Assembly (NCBI GenBank): GCA_964384625.1
Contig: CAYLNH010000001.1
Span: 1 to 64,000 of the forward strand
Origin: CAYLNH01 sp964384625
GTDB taxonomy: Bacteria > Verrucomicrobiota > Lentisphaeria > JABSQK01
Length of the DNA stretch: 64,000 nucleotides
Direction: 5' to 3'
Below, piece by piece: positions 52,322 to 61,134 of this stretch. A program made the position numbers and the translations under genes. Position 1 is the first letter of the stretch, and each line of letters opens with the position of its first letter. The notes below the pieces were generated by a model. It was not told the origin of the DNA. It did not search any database and saw only the letters and a program-made list of their open reading frames with translations.

Positions 52322-53524
52322 ATGCACACGAGAATCCAGTCAATTCGGGTATTTCAAAGCGGTCACCGGGTGGAAGCGACGATCGTCCTCGACGACGTTG
52401 CCCACCGGGTGTTTGCCGAAACCAACGGCGTACCGCTGGCCGGCTGCCGGGAAGCCCTGGTCGCGGCGGCACTGCCGCTCGCGCTGAGCCGCGGCGGCAG
52501 TCTGGACCTCGGCGGTCCGGTGGATCCCGCTTTCGCCCGCGGCATCCAGAGCATTGCCCAGCAACTGCGCCTCTGGTGGCCGGAGCTGCACCCCGTGAAC
52601 CTGGTCGGTTTCGAAACGGCAGCGGCAGCCGCCCCCCGGAAGGCCGGAATCGCCGCCTTCTTTTCCGGCGGCGTCGATTCCATGTACACGCTGATCGAGA
52701 ATCGCGAGGACATCACGGACCTGATCCTGATCCACGGCTTCGACCACCCGCTGGAAGACGAGGCGATCTGCCGGGAAACCGCGCAGCGCCTGCAGACCGT
52801 TGCCGACCGGTTCGGCAAACGCCTGATCCAGGTGCGAACGAATATCCCGGCACTGATCAAACAACACATCGACTGGTATGCCGGCGCCGGCGGCGCGCTG
52901 GCCGCCGTCGCGCATCTGCTGTCGGGACAGTTCGGTCGGATCCTGGTGCCCGCAGCCGAAGTGTCGTCAAGGCAGGATCCCTGCGGCATTCACCCGAACA
53001 TCGACCCGCACTGGAGCACCGGCCAACTGCAGTTCGTCCATGACGGCCTGGAAGCACGGCGGTTTGACAAGGTCGCCCGGCTGACCGAGCACCTGGAGGC
53101 CATGGCGCACCTGCATGTCTGCTGGTTCAGCCGCGGGGATCGCTACAACTGCGGCAAGTGCGAGAAATGCCTGCGGACCATGGGCGCTTTGTACGCCCTG
53201 GACGCCTTGGACCCGTCCCTGTTCGCCAAGCGGCTGTCCGTCTGGCGCGTGTTCTGGATGCCGGTTTTCAAGTCGGCGCACGACATGCATCAGGACAACC
53301 TGAAGGAATTGCGGCAGCGCCGCCGGGGGTGGCTGCTGCAATGGGCTCTGCGCGGTTCACTGGCGCGGCCGGAATGGCTCCAGCGAATACTGCGCGTGCT
53401 GTGGGAACAGAAGGATTTCCTGTGGCGAGAACCAGGCGCCTTCAGCCGACGGGTTGGACGGCGATTACGCCGGGCTCTGCCGGGTAAAGGTCCAACTGCA
53501 ATCCAACCTGAAACGAGATCTTGA
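52322..53524 (+). CDS. QueC-like PP-loop ATPase, paralog 4
   Basis: 400 aa from ATG 52322. PP-loop SGGVDS at 115-120; zinc ligands C267, C277, C280 and C283 in HVC...NCGKCEKC. The N-terminal domain is conserved with the other three copies, including the pattern ALVAAALPLAL followed by a tryptophan-rich helix. The basic C-terminal tail is extended. It is followed by the UDP-sugar epimerase gene after 106 bp. The paralogs are clearly related but far from identical, so they probably act on different substrates. Confidence 0.73.
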   Translation: MHTRIQSIRVFQSGHRVEATIVLDDVAHRVFAETNGVPLAGCREALVAAALPLALSRGGSLDLGGPVDPAFARGIQSIAQQLRLWWPELHPVNLVGFETAAAAAPRKAGIAAFFSGGVDSMYTLIENREDITDLILIHGFDHPLEDEAICRETAQRLQTVADRFGKRLIQVRTNIPALIKQHIDWYAGAGGALAAVAHLLSGQFGRILVPAAEVSSRQDPCGIHPNIDPHWSTGQLQFVHDGLEARRFDKVARLTEHLEAMAHLHVCWFSRGDRYNCGKCEKCLRTMGALYALDALDPSLFAKRLSVWRVFWMPVFKSAHDMHQDNLKELRQRRRGWLLQWALRGSLARPEWLQRILRVLWEQKDFLWREPGAFSRRVGRRLRRALPGKGPTAIQPETRS

Positions 53525-53630
53525 TCCCTGGGGCGCAACGAAACCCAAGCGTGACGCCGTTCCGTTTGCAACCGACGAACCCAATCCTATGGTAGACTCA
53601 CAGTCAACAAAACCAGAGCAGGACCCGGAT

Positions 53631-54641
53631 ATGTCCCGAATTCTTGTAACCGGAACGGCCGGTTTCATCGGCTTCCATCTCGCTCAACGCCTGTTGCGCG
53701 ACGGTCATACAGTGATTGGGCTCGACAACGTCAATGACTACTACGACCCGCGGATCAAGGAAGGCCGGCTGGCGCTGCTGCAGGACCAGGACAGGTTCAC
53801 GTTTGAGCGCCTCGATCTGAGAGACCGCGAAGGCATCAACGCCGTCTTTGCAAAGCACGATTTCGACCGCGTCGTCAATCTCGCGGCGCAGGCCGGCGTG
53901 CGCTACTCGTTGGAGAACCCGCAGGCCTACGTCGACAGCAATCTTGTCGGCTTCGTCAACATCCTGGAGGCCTGCCGGCATCACGCGATCGAGCACCTGG
54001 TGTACGCGTCGTCTTCCAGTGTCTACGGCGCCAACACCAGACTGCCGTTCTCCGTCCACGACAACATCGATCACCCGCTGTCGTTGTATGCCGCCACCAA
54101 GAAGGCCAATGAGTTGATGGCGCATACGTACTCCAGTCTCTACGATCTGCCGACCACCGGCTTGCGCTTCTTCACGGTGTACGGCCCCTGGGGCAGACCG
54201 GATATGGCGTTGTTCCTGTTCACCAAAGCCATCCTTGACGGGCAACCGATCAAGGTCTTCAACAACGGCGACATGCGGCGGGACTTCACCTACATCGACG
54301 ACATCGTCGAAGGCATTGTCCGGGTGATGGAGCATATCCCGAAACCCAATCCCGACTGGTCCGGCGATCGCCCCGACCCCGGCTCCAGTTTCGCCCCCTA
54401 CAAAGTCTATAACATCGGCAACTCGAGTCCGGTTGAACTGATGACGTTCATCGAGGCAATCGAAACCTGCCTCGGCAAAACGGCGGAGAAGGAGTTCCTG
54501 CCGCTGCAGCCCGGGGACGTCCCGGAAACGGCCGCGGATGTCGGCGACCTGATGAAAGACGTCGGCTTCCGCCCCCGCACCCCCGTCGCGGAAGGCGTCC
54601 GCCGGTTTATCGACTGGTATCGCGAGTACTATCAGTGCTGA
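53631..54641 (+). CDS. UDP-glucuronate 4-epimerase-like SDR enzyme
   Basis: 336 aa. NAD-binding GTAGFIGFHLAQRLL at the N-terminus, ASSSSVYGANTRLPF with the catalytic Ser, and YAATKKANE with the Tyr-XXX-Lys pair near residue 154. LDNVNDYYDPRIKEGRL and FFTVYGPWGRPDMALFLFTK are typical of UDP-glucuronate 4-epimerase (CapI/LpsL/GalE-like). It would make UDP-galacturonate from UDP-glucuronate or act on the N-acetyl equivalent. The neighbouring dehydrogenase at 55860 supplies UDP-uronates, so the two form a sugar-precursor pair. Confidence 0.87.
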   Translation: MSRILVTGTAGFIGFHLAQRLLRDGHTVIGLDNVNDYYDPRIKEGRLALLQDQDRFTFERLDLRDREGINAVFAKHDFDRVVNLAAQAGVRYSLENPQAYVDSNLVGFVNILEACRHHAIEHLVYASSSSVYGANTRLPFSVHDNIDHPLSLYAATKKANELMAHTYSSLYDLPTTGLRFFTVYGPWGRPDMALFLFTKAILDGQPIKVFNNGDMRRDFTYIDDIVEGIVRVMEHIPKPNPDWSGDRPDPGSSFAPYKVYNIGNSSPVELMTFIEAIETCLGKTAEKEFLPLQPGDVPETAADVGDLMKDVGFRPRTPVAEGVRRFIDWYREYYQC

Positions 54642-54660
54642 ATCAGGAGGAGCCCGGGGT

Positions 54661-55845
54661 TTGCCGCTGAATCTGCTTGTCACATGTCCGTTCATCGAGC
54701 CCGCCGCCGATTTCGGCGGCCCGACCGAGGTCATCCGCCAACTGACGCCGCACCTCGTTGAACAGGGACTGCAGGTCAGCCTCGTGGGGACCGATCTCGG
54801 AATCCCCAAAGAACTGCCGCGGGACTGCTGGGTCGAGCGGCCGGGCGGCTACCGGGCCTATTACTCCACTGCCGGCAAACTGACCCCGCATGCCCCTCAC
54901 TACGCCCCTCGTGCCGCCCCCGGAATCCTTGCCGCATTGGCCGCTCCGGGACCGACCGTCGTGCACCTGAACCTCGGCTTCACTCACCTGGGGTTGCTCG
55001 CCAGCCGGCTGGCCCGCCGGCACAGCATCCCCTACGTACTGACGCCCCACGGCGTCTACGGCCGGCACAACATGGCTGCCCGCAGCCTCGCCAAGCGTCT
55101 GTTTCTGGCGCTGTTCGAACGCCGGGTCATCCGCGGCGCGGCGTTCATCCAGGCGCTGGTCAAGGCGGAGGCGGATGCCATCCGCTCCATCGGGGGCACT
55201 GAAGAACAGGTGCAAATCATCCCCAACGGCGTATCCCTTAGCGCATTTGACCAGCGACACCCGACAACGCCGTTGTCCAAACTTTGCGGTTTCTCGCCAG
55301 ACAGGCCGTTCCTTTTATCGTTGTCGCGCATACACTCCTCCAAGGGCCTGGACCTGCTCATCCCCGCCTTTGCCGAAGCGACCCGGGAGCGGGCAGACTG
55401 GCAATTGGTGATCGCCGGGCCGGACGACGGCTACCTGGCAGAAGCCCGGCAACTCGCCGAACAAGCCGGCGTTGCTAACGGCGTGCATTTCCCCGGTCCG
55501 CTGTTCGGCGACGCCAAGCAACAGGCGTTTGCTGATGCCAGAGCTTTTGCGCTGACGTCGTATGCCGAGGGCATGCCGCTGGCTGTTCTGGAAGCCTGCG
55601 CCGCCGGCCTGCCGGTCCTCATCAGCGACCACTGCAACCTGCCCGATATCGAATCCGCCGGCGCCGGCTTTGTCTGTCCCACCGACCACGCCGGCACGGC
55701 TGCCGGCCTTCGCCGGCTGATCGACGCCGAGGACCGCGACGAAATGGGACGGCTGGCTCGACGTTTGGCCGAAGACAATTATACTTGGGGAAGCATTGCC
55801 CAGCGGCTGTGCAAGCTGTATGAACAGGCAACAGCAACGTCTTAG
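54661..55845 (+). CDS. GT4 glycosyltransferase
   Basis: 394 aa from TTG 54661, with AGGAGG upstream deciding the start. GT-B fold: VTCPFIEPAADFGGPTEVIR in the acceptor half. The donor half has FLLSLSRIHSSKGLDLLIPA and the EX7E-type motif YAEGMPLAVLEACAAGLPVL near residue 301. It lies between the epimerase and the UDP-sugar dehydrogenase with 14-19 bp gaps, so these three are one operon. Confidence 0.88.
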   Translation: MPLNLLVTCPFIEPAADFGGPTEVIRQLTPHLVEQGLQVSLVGTDLGIPKELPRDCWVERPGGYRAYYSTAGKLTPHAPHYAPRAAPGILAALAAPGPTVVHLNLGFTHLGLLASRLARRHSIPYVLTPHGVYGRHNMAARSLAKRLFLALFERRVIRGAAFIQALVKAEADAIRSIGGTEEQVQIIPNGVSLSAFDQRHPTTPLSKLCGFSPDRPFLLSLSRIHSSKGLDLLIPAFAEATRERADWQLVIAGPDDGYLAEARQLAEQAGVANGVHFPGPLFGDAKQQAFADARAFALTSYAEGMPLAVLEACAAGLPVLISDHCNLPDIESAGAGFVCPTDHAGTAAGLRRLIDAEDRDEMGRLARRLAEDNYTWGSIAQRLCKLYEQATATS

Positions 55846-55859
55846 TCAGGATCGCTTGA

Positions 55860-57170
55860 ATGACATTTATTGAGCAAGTAGAAGAACGACAGCTCCGGGT
55901 CGGCGTGGTCGGTTTGGGATACGTCGGACTGCCGCTGATGATGGAGTTTGCCGACGCCGGTTTCGCCGTCCGCGGCTTCGATGTGGATCAGAACAAGATC
56001 GATCAACTGAACGCCGGAGAAACGTACATTCGGCATCTGGCTGCCGAGCGGATCCAGAACCTGATCGCCGACAATCCGACAGCGGATGTCACCGCTGACT
56101 TCCAGCAGGCGCAGGATTGCGATGCGCTGCTGATCTGCGTCCCGACACCGCTGACGCGGCACCGCGAGCCGGACTTGAAGTATGTGGAGGGAACCGCGCA
56201 CCAGCTCGGCCCGCATCTGCGCCGTGGACAGCTCATCGCCCTGGAGTCCACGACCTACCCCGGCACCACCGAGGAGATCCTCATCCCGATCCTCGAAGCA
56301 GAGTCCGGGCTCCAGGCCGGCAAGGACTTCTTCGTCGCGTACTCCCCCGAACGCGAAGACCCGAACAACAAGAGCTACTCCACCAGGACCATCCCGAAAG
56401 TGGTCGGCGGTCTCGATGCCCAATCCCTGGAAATGGCTCAGGCGCTCTACGGCGCCGTGATCTGTGAAACGGTGCCCGTTTCGTCCTGCCGCGCCGCCGA
56501 AGCCACCAAGCTCATGGAGAACATCTTCCGCAGCATCAACATCGCTCTGGTAAACGAACTGAAGGTCATCTTCAAGGCGATGGACATCGATATCTGGGAG
56601 GTCGTCAATGCCGCCAGAACCAAGCCGTTCGGCTACATGCCTTTCTATCCGGGCCCCGGACTGGGCGGCCACTGCATCCCCATCGACCCGTTCTATCTGA
56701 CCTGGAAGGCCAAGGAGTACGACTTCAATACGCGCTTCATCGAGCTTGCCGGTGAGATCAATACCTCCATGCCGCAGTATGTCGTCCAGCAAACCATGCT
56801 CGGCCTCAATGAACTGGGCCAGGCGCTTAAAGGCGCCCGCATCCTGCTGGTCGGCCTGGCCTACAAGAAAAACGTCGACGACGACCGCGAAAGCCCAACC
56901 TACGTGCTTTGGGATCTGTTGACCAGACACGGCGCCGACGTCTCCTATTACGACCCCTTCTGTCCGCAGATCCGCCCGTCCCGGGCCCACTCGCATCTGG
57001 CCGGCATCCAGTCGGTCGAGTTGCAGGACATTACCGGCGAGAACTTCGACGCCGCCGTCGTCTCCACCGCCCACGACAACGTCGACCACGACGCGCTGGC
57101 TGCAGCTTTGCCGTTGGTCGTCGACACCCGCAACGCCTGCACTCCCGCCCCCAACGTGGTCAAGGCGTAA
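55860..57170 (+). CDS. UDP-N-acetylglucosamine/UDP-sugar 6-dehydrogenase (WbpA type)
   Basis: 436 aa. NAD-binding GVVGLGYVGLPLMMEFADAG at the N-terminus. The catalytic cysteine is C272 in GLGGHCIPIDPFYLTWKA. GYMPFYPGPG precedes it, and LLVGLAYKKNVDDDRESPTY is the C-terminal UDP-binding domain. The pattern resembles WbpA-type UDP-GlcNAc 6-dehydrogenases more than UDP-glucose dehydrogenases. It supplies UDP-uronates for the epimerase in the same operon. Confidence 0.85.
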   Translation: MTFIEQVEERQLRVGVVGLGYVGLPLMMEFADAGFAVRGFDVDQNKIDQLNAGETYIRHLAAERIQNLIADNPTADVTADFQQAQDCDALLICVPTPLTRHREPDLKYVEGTAHQLGPHLRRGQLIALESTTYPGTTEEILIPILEAESGLQAGKDFFVAYSPEREDPNNKSYSTRTIPKVVGGLDAQSLEMAQALYGAVICETVPVSSCRAAEATKLMENIFRSINIALVNELKVIFKAMDIDIWEVVNAARTKPFGYMPFYPGPGLGGHCIPIDPFYLTWKAKEYDFNTRFIELAGEINTSMPQYVVQQTMLGLNELGQALKGARILLVGLAYKKNVDDDRESPTYVLWDLLTRHGADVSYYDPFCPQIRPSRAHSHLAGIQSVELQDITGENFDAAVVSTAHDNVDHDALAAALPLVVDTRNACTPAPNVVKA

Positions 57171-57418
57171 GCCTTCCCGTCAGCAACAAAGGCCGGGCAG
57201 CCGGTCCGACCGGCCGCCACGAGACCAGCGATGTTCACCCCGCCACACCTCGGGATGTATCCCGGCCGTTCGGAGCGGGTATCGGGTTTCCGGCATAACG
57301 CCGCCGGCTGGTCCCGACAATCACACCTGAGGAAACCTGCCAAGCCCTGCAACTGTAGCCCGCCGCGGAACATATCCGCTATTATGTACTCTAAAGGGAT
57401 ACACAAGAGGACTGCTGC

Positions 57419-58504
57419 TTGGCTTCTCGATTTACACAAGGCCTGGGACGGACGTCGGAAAAGATCCTGCTTGATCTGCGGGAACGGATCCATGGGGGAG
57501 AGTTCCAGCCGGGCGACAAGCTGCCGAAGGAAGTCGAGCTTTGTGAAGAGTACGGCGCCAGCCGGTCCACCGTACGGCGGGCCGTGGCGCGGCTGGTGGA
57601 CGAAGGGCTGGTGCGGGTGCGGAAACGGGCCGGCATGTTTGTCTGCGAACCGCCGTCCAACACGTCGCCGGCCAACAGTCGCAGCATCGCGGTGATGTCC
57701 CTTTTCAATGACGAACGCCTGCAGCGCGCCCAGACGCAGGCAGTCAATGAAGGCTGCCTATTGACGTACTACTTCCAATTCGAGCGTCACTTCGATGCGG
57801 CCACCGAACGCGCCTTTTTCGAAACCATACTGACGGAGAAATACCGCGCGTTGCTGGCGATCTGCACGCCACTGAGTACGACGAACGACGACTTGCTGGA
57901 GCAACTGACGCAACAGGGCACGCGCGTCATTCACCTGGAACCGTATACCGACGGCCTGCCGGGGCAGGAGTTCCTGTTGCCCGACTACCGCGCGGCGGGG
58001 CAGGCGGCCGCCGTGCAGGGACTGCTGAAAGGCTACGAGCATTTTCGTTTTGCCGGGTTCCGGCGCGACGGCCCCTGGGCACGACTGCAGCTTGCCGGCT
58101 TTGCGTCGACCCTGGCCGAACACGACCAGGAGTTCAATGACACGCAGGACTTCTACCAGTTTCCCATGATGGGCCACCAGCCGGATGCTCGCGAGCGGCT
58201 CCGGAAATTCGCCGGCAGCCTGCCGGAGAATACCCAGGTTCATTGCCGTTCCGCCAATCTGGGGCACCTGTTGCTGCGGGAACTGCAGGAACTGGGCCGT
58301 TCCGTGCCGGAGGACATCGGCATCACCTCGTCCGACTCCGGTCCGGTTGCCGAGGAATGCCATGTCGATATCCTCATGTACGACTTCGAAGCGATCCTGA
58401 TGCGAGCCCTGGGGATTGCCTTGCGCAACCCGGCTGAGCACTTGCGCGAACTCGTTCCTCCCACGTACGAAGCCCTGGGCACTTTGCGAAAGACAGCCCG
58501 ATGA
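57419..58504 (+). CDS. GntR-type transcriptional regulator with a LacI-like ligand domain
   Basis: 361 aa from TTG 57419. The winged helix at residues 10-75 includes GGEFQPGDKLPKEVELCEEY and ASRSTVRRAVARLVDEGLV. The rest is a periplasmic-binding-protein-like domain with EDIGITSSDSGPVAEE. This pairing is common for sugar-responsive regulators in PVC-group bacteria. It is probably autoregulatory: its stop region abuts the exported-protein gene. An imperfect dyad (TGTACTC/GATACACA) lies at about 57385-57405 just upstream of the start. Confidence 0.85.
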   Translation: MASRFTQGLGRTSEKILLDLRERIHGGEFQPGDKLPKEVELCEEYGASRSTVRRAVARLVDEGLVRVRKRAGMFVCEPPSNTSPANSRSIAVMSLFNDERLQRAQTQAVNEGCLLTYYFQFERHFDAATERAFFETILTEKYRALLAICTPLSTTNDDLLEQLTQQGTRVIHLEPYTDGLPGQEFLLPDYRAAGQAAAVQGLLKGYEHFRFAGFRRDGPWARLQLAGFASTLAEHDQEFNDTQDFYQFPMMGHQPDARERLRKFAGSLPENTQVHCRSANLGHLLLRELQELGRSVPEDIGITSSDSGPVAEECHVDILMYDFEAILMRALGIALRNPAEHLRELVPPTYEALGTLRKTAR

Positions 58505-58518
58505 GAAGGAGAAAGACC

Positions 58519-61134
58519 ATGCGCGTATTCAGTATCATCCTGATACTGCTGACAGCAGCCTTGATGCCGGCGGGCGAACCCGTGGACCAATGGTCTGCAG
58601 CACAGACAGCATTCAACCGCGATTCCGATCGTCTCAAACTGGTGGAGGACGAGGACGCGGCCGACAAGAAGGCCCTCGAGCTGCGCGTCCAGTCGAACAG
58701 GCTGCGCAGCGGTGCGATCCAGATGCTGCACACCCCCGCCACGGAGGAACTGCCCGACGGTATGTACCGGGCGGTATTCCGTCTGCGCCTGCAGGGGATG
58801 CTGCATTCGCTGGGCGCGGGGATCGTCCTCGGCATCGCCGAAGCGCCGGCTAAGGGCAAACTCGGCAAGCCCTTTCAAAAGCGAATCGTGTATCCCAACG
58901 AATTCCAGGCGGAAGACGAGTATCAGGAATTCACGGTTGATTTCGACATCTCTGGACCATACCTGACCCGTTACCATCTGGACAAGGACGGTCGCGCACG
59001 GTTCCTGCAGACTTATGCCAAGCAGATGAGCCAACTGCCGGCGGCCGAACGGGAGATGATCGAAAACCATCTTCGCGATCATCCCGGCACCTTGCTGCCG
59101 GAACCGAAGAACAAAGGTAAGAAGAAGCCCAGTCGGGGCCTGCACAATCTCATCCGCAGCATCAACCGCCGCGGCGCCCGGCCGCGAAAGGTATGCCTGA
59201 CGGTTTACCTGCCGAAGAGCACCCCGGGCATCGGCGGGTCCCGCGGCAATTCCACGCCATGGCCGTCCATTCGCCGGCTCTACGCGGACACGCTGCGGAT
59301 CGAACGTCTCACAGAAGGCCCGATGACCATCCGCGATTTCCAGGCGCAGTACGCCTGGCGTCGTCCGGGCGAGACACAACGGTTCCACGTCAAACTCCAC
59401 AACCGCAGCGGCAAACCGCAGAAGGCGGAGCTCCGTCTGCGCGTTATGCACGGTCTTACAGGGGAAACGACGATTCCGGCCCCGGCGGTCGAGCTCGCCA
59501 ATGGACAATACCGCCAACTGGCCGTCGAGTGGATAATTCCCAAGAACCACCCGATGTGGGGCCAGGAAGCAGTGCTGGACGTGATGGTCGGCGGCAAAGC
59601 AGTGGTGACGGCCCGCACCTGGTTCTCGCTGCATCAGCGCAACACTGCCGTGATGATCCCGACCGGCGGCAAATTCCGCTCTCTTGAGTCCCATCGCTGG
59701 GCCCATCCGACCGCGGCCAAACCCAATGTCGCCAACCATGAGGAATTCTGGGCACCGACGCCATACGACTCCGCCGGTCTGGTGCCGGACGATCCGGACA
59801 AGCCGTTCCTGCGCGGCAACTCCGGCCAACTGGAGTGTCTGCGCTGGCAGGCGGAACGCGCCAAAGCCAATGCCGACCGCGGCATCGCGTCCGTTTTCTA
59901 TCTGGAAGGGCACGGCACGGGCCTGCGCGCCTGGGACCTGTATTTCGACAACCCCGACCAGGTGTCGCAGGGCATGTACACACCGCCCTCCGACCTCTTC
60001 CTGCTGAAACGCATGGAAGCGAAGAAGAAGATCGACGCGTGGGTCAAGGGCGGCGGCAAAGGCAAACACCCCCAATATCCGCACGTGGGATTTGTCATGT
60101 TCAACGGCTTCTACAAGGAGGTCGTGGACCGCGTCATCAAGGGGCACATCGCTATAATGAACGAAGTCCCCTACACCACCTGCCGCTGGGACAGCAGCCA
60201 GCCGATGAAAGCCTATGGCCGCGACATCCTCGGACGCGACCTCGGCAAAACCAAAGCGGAGCTCGACGCCGTCTCCGTCGCCAACATCAAACGCTACCTG
60301 AAGGAAGTACGCGCGGCGCATCCGCACTTCGAAGTCGGACTCAACTGGAACCACGGGGAGTTGATGAACAAGCCGCCGGACCCCTTTGACTTCGCCGCGG
60401 CCCGGGCCGTCATCGACAAGGACGTCATCTGCAAAATGGTCCTCAAAGACCAAGGCTATCTCCTGGAAGAAGCGTGGGGCCACAGCTTCGAAAACTGGAA
60501 CGACTACAAGTACACATGCCGCAATTATCTCCGGGCCAACCGCTATGAAGATGCCGCTTACAAGTATGCCGGCGGCCATCATGGACACATGTTCCGGGAC
60601 ATGGCCGTGCAGTACACCCCCGATGATATTTACCAACAGACGTTCTCCCTGCTGGGCGGCGCGCACATGTGCTACGTCAACTACGGCCCGCTGCCGGATA
60701 GCCGCTATGACCTGGGCGTCTATGCCACGCGTTTCAGCGAGTTCTTCTGGGATCCGGCCCTGAAGCCCCTGGAGCATATCGAGGACAAACTCGAAGTCGA
60801 CACCGACGCCGACATCTGGACGACGGAAGCCGGTTACGAGAAGGACACGGCCGCCGGCACACGGATCTATGTCCTGCCGATCATCAACCCGCCGGTCACG
60901 GAGAAGTGGCTGAAAAACCGTTACGGCCTGCTGCCCGAACCGATCCGCGAACCGATCCCCATGCTGGTGCATATCCCGGAGGGCTACAGCAAAGCCAAAG
61001 GCGTGTACCATCTGGAGAACAGCCCCTATCCCACTGTGAAGCCGTTGACCTTCGATGCCGCCGACGGCGAGGTCGTTTTCGAACTTCCGGAGTTGGTTAC
61101 CTTCGAAGTCGTAGTTGTGGAGTTTGCCAAATGA
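58519..61134 (+). CDS. large exported protein of unknown family, possible glycosidase
   Basis: 871 aa from ATG 58519, which has AGGAG 8 nt upstream; ATG 58501 is less likely. The N-terminal hydrophobic segment MRVFSIILILLTAALMPAG is a signal peptide. A beta-rich first half is followed by a second half with many Trp/His/Glu motifs such as YLLEEAWGHSFENWNDYKY. This resembles a TIM-barrel carbohydrate-active protein, but I do not recognise the family. It follows the GntR regulator and is probably controlled by it. Confidence 0.6.
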   Translation: MRVFSIILILLTAALMPAGEPVDQWSAAQTAFNRDSDRLKLVEDEDAADKKALELRVQSNRLRSGAIQMLHTPATEELPDGMYRAVFRLRLQGMLHSLGAGIVLGIAEAPAKGKLGKPFQKRIVYPNEFQAEDEYQEFTVDFDISGPYLTRYHLDKDGRARFLQTYAKQMSQLPAAEREMIENHLRDHPGTLLPEPKNKGKKKPSRGLHNLIRSINRRGARPRKVCLTVYLPKSTPGIGGSRGNSTPWPSIRRLYADTLRIERLTEGPMTIRDFQAQYAWRRPGETQRFHVKLHNRSGKPQKAELRLRVMHGLTGETTIPAPAVELANGQYRQLAVEWIIPKNHPMWGQEAVLDVMVGGKAVVTARTWFSLHQRNTAVMIPTGGKFRSLESHRWAHPTAAKPNVANHEEFWAPTPYDSAGLVPDDPDKPFLRGNSGQLECLRWQAERAKANADRGIASVFYLEGHGTGLRAWDLYFDNPDQVSQGMYTPPSDLFLLKRMEAKKKIDAWVKGGGKGKHPQYPHVGFVMFNGFYKEVVDRVIKGHIAIMNEVPYTTCRWDSSQPMKAYGRDILGRDLGKTKAELDAVSVANIKRYLKEVRAAHPHFEVGLNWNHGELMNKPPDPFDFAAARAVIDKDVICKMVLKDQGYLLEEAWGHSFENWNDYKYTCRNYLRANRYEDAAYKYAGGHHGHMFRDMAVQYTPDDIYQQTFSLLGGAHMCYVNYGPLPDSRYDLGVYATRFSEFFWDPALKPLEHIEDKLEVDTDADIWTTEAGYEKDTAAGTRIYVLPIINPPVTEKWLKNRYGLLPEPIREPIPMLVHIPEGYSKAKGVYHLENSPYPTVKPLTFDAADGEVVFELPELVTFEVVVVEFAK

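Noticed and set aside
51080..53524. Queuosine biosynthesis (QueC) as the function of the PP-loop genes
   Set aside because: No queD, queE or queF is nearby, there are four copies, and each has an extra N-terminal domain.
57200..57214. Terminator hairpin after the UDP-sugar dehydrogenase (GCCGGT/ACCGGC)
   Set aside because: The stem is only 6 bp and no T-run follows.
58240..61011. A 923-codon open frame on the minus strand opposite the exported-protein gene
   Set aside because: It is a shadow of a GC-rich gene: the plus-strand frame has a signal peptide, ribosome-binding site and coupled neighbours, while the minus frame has no motif.
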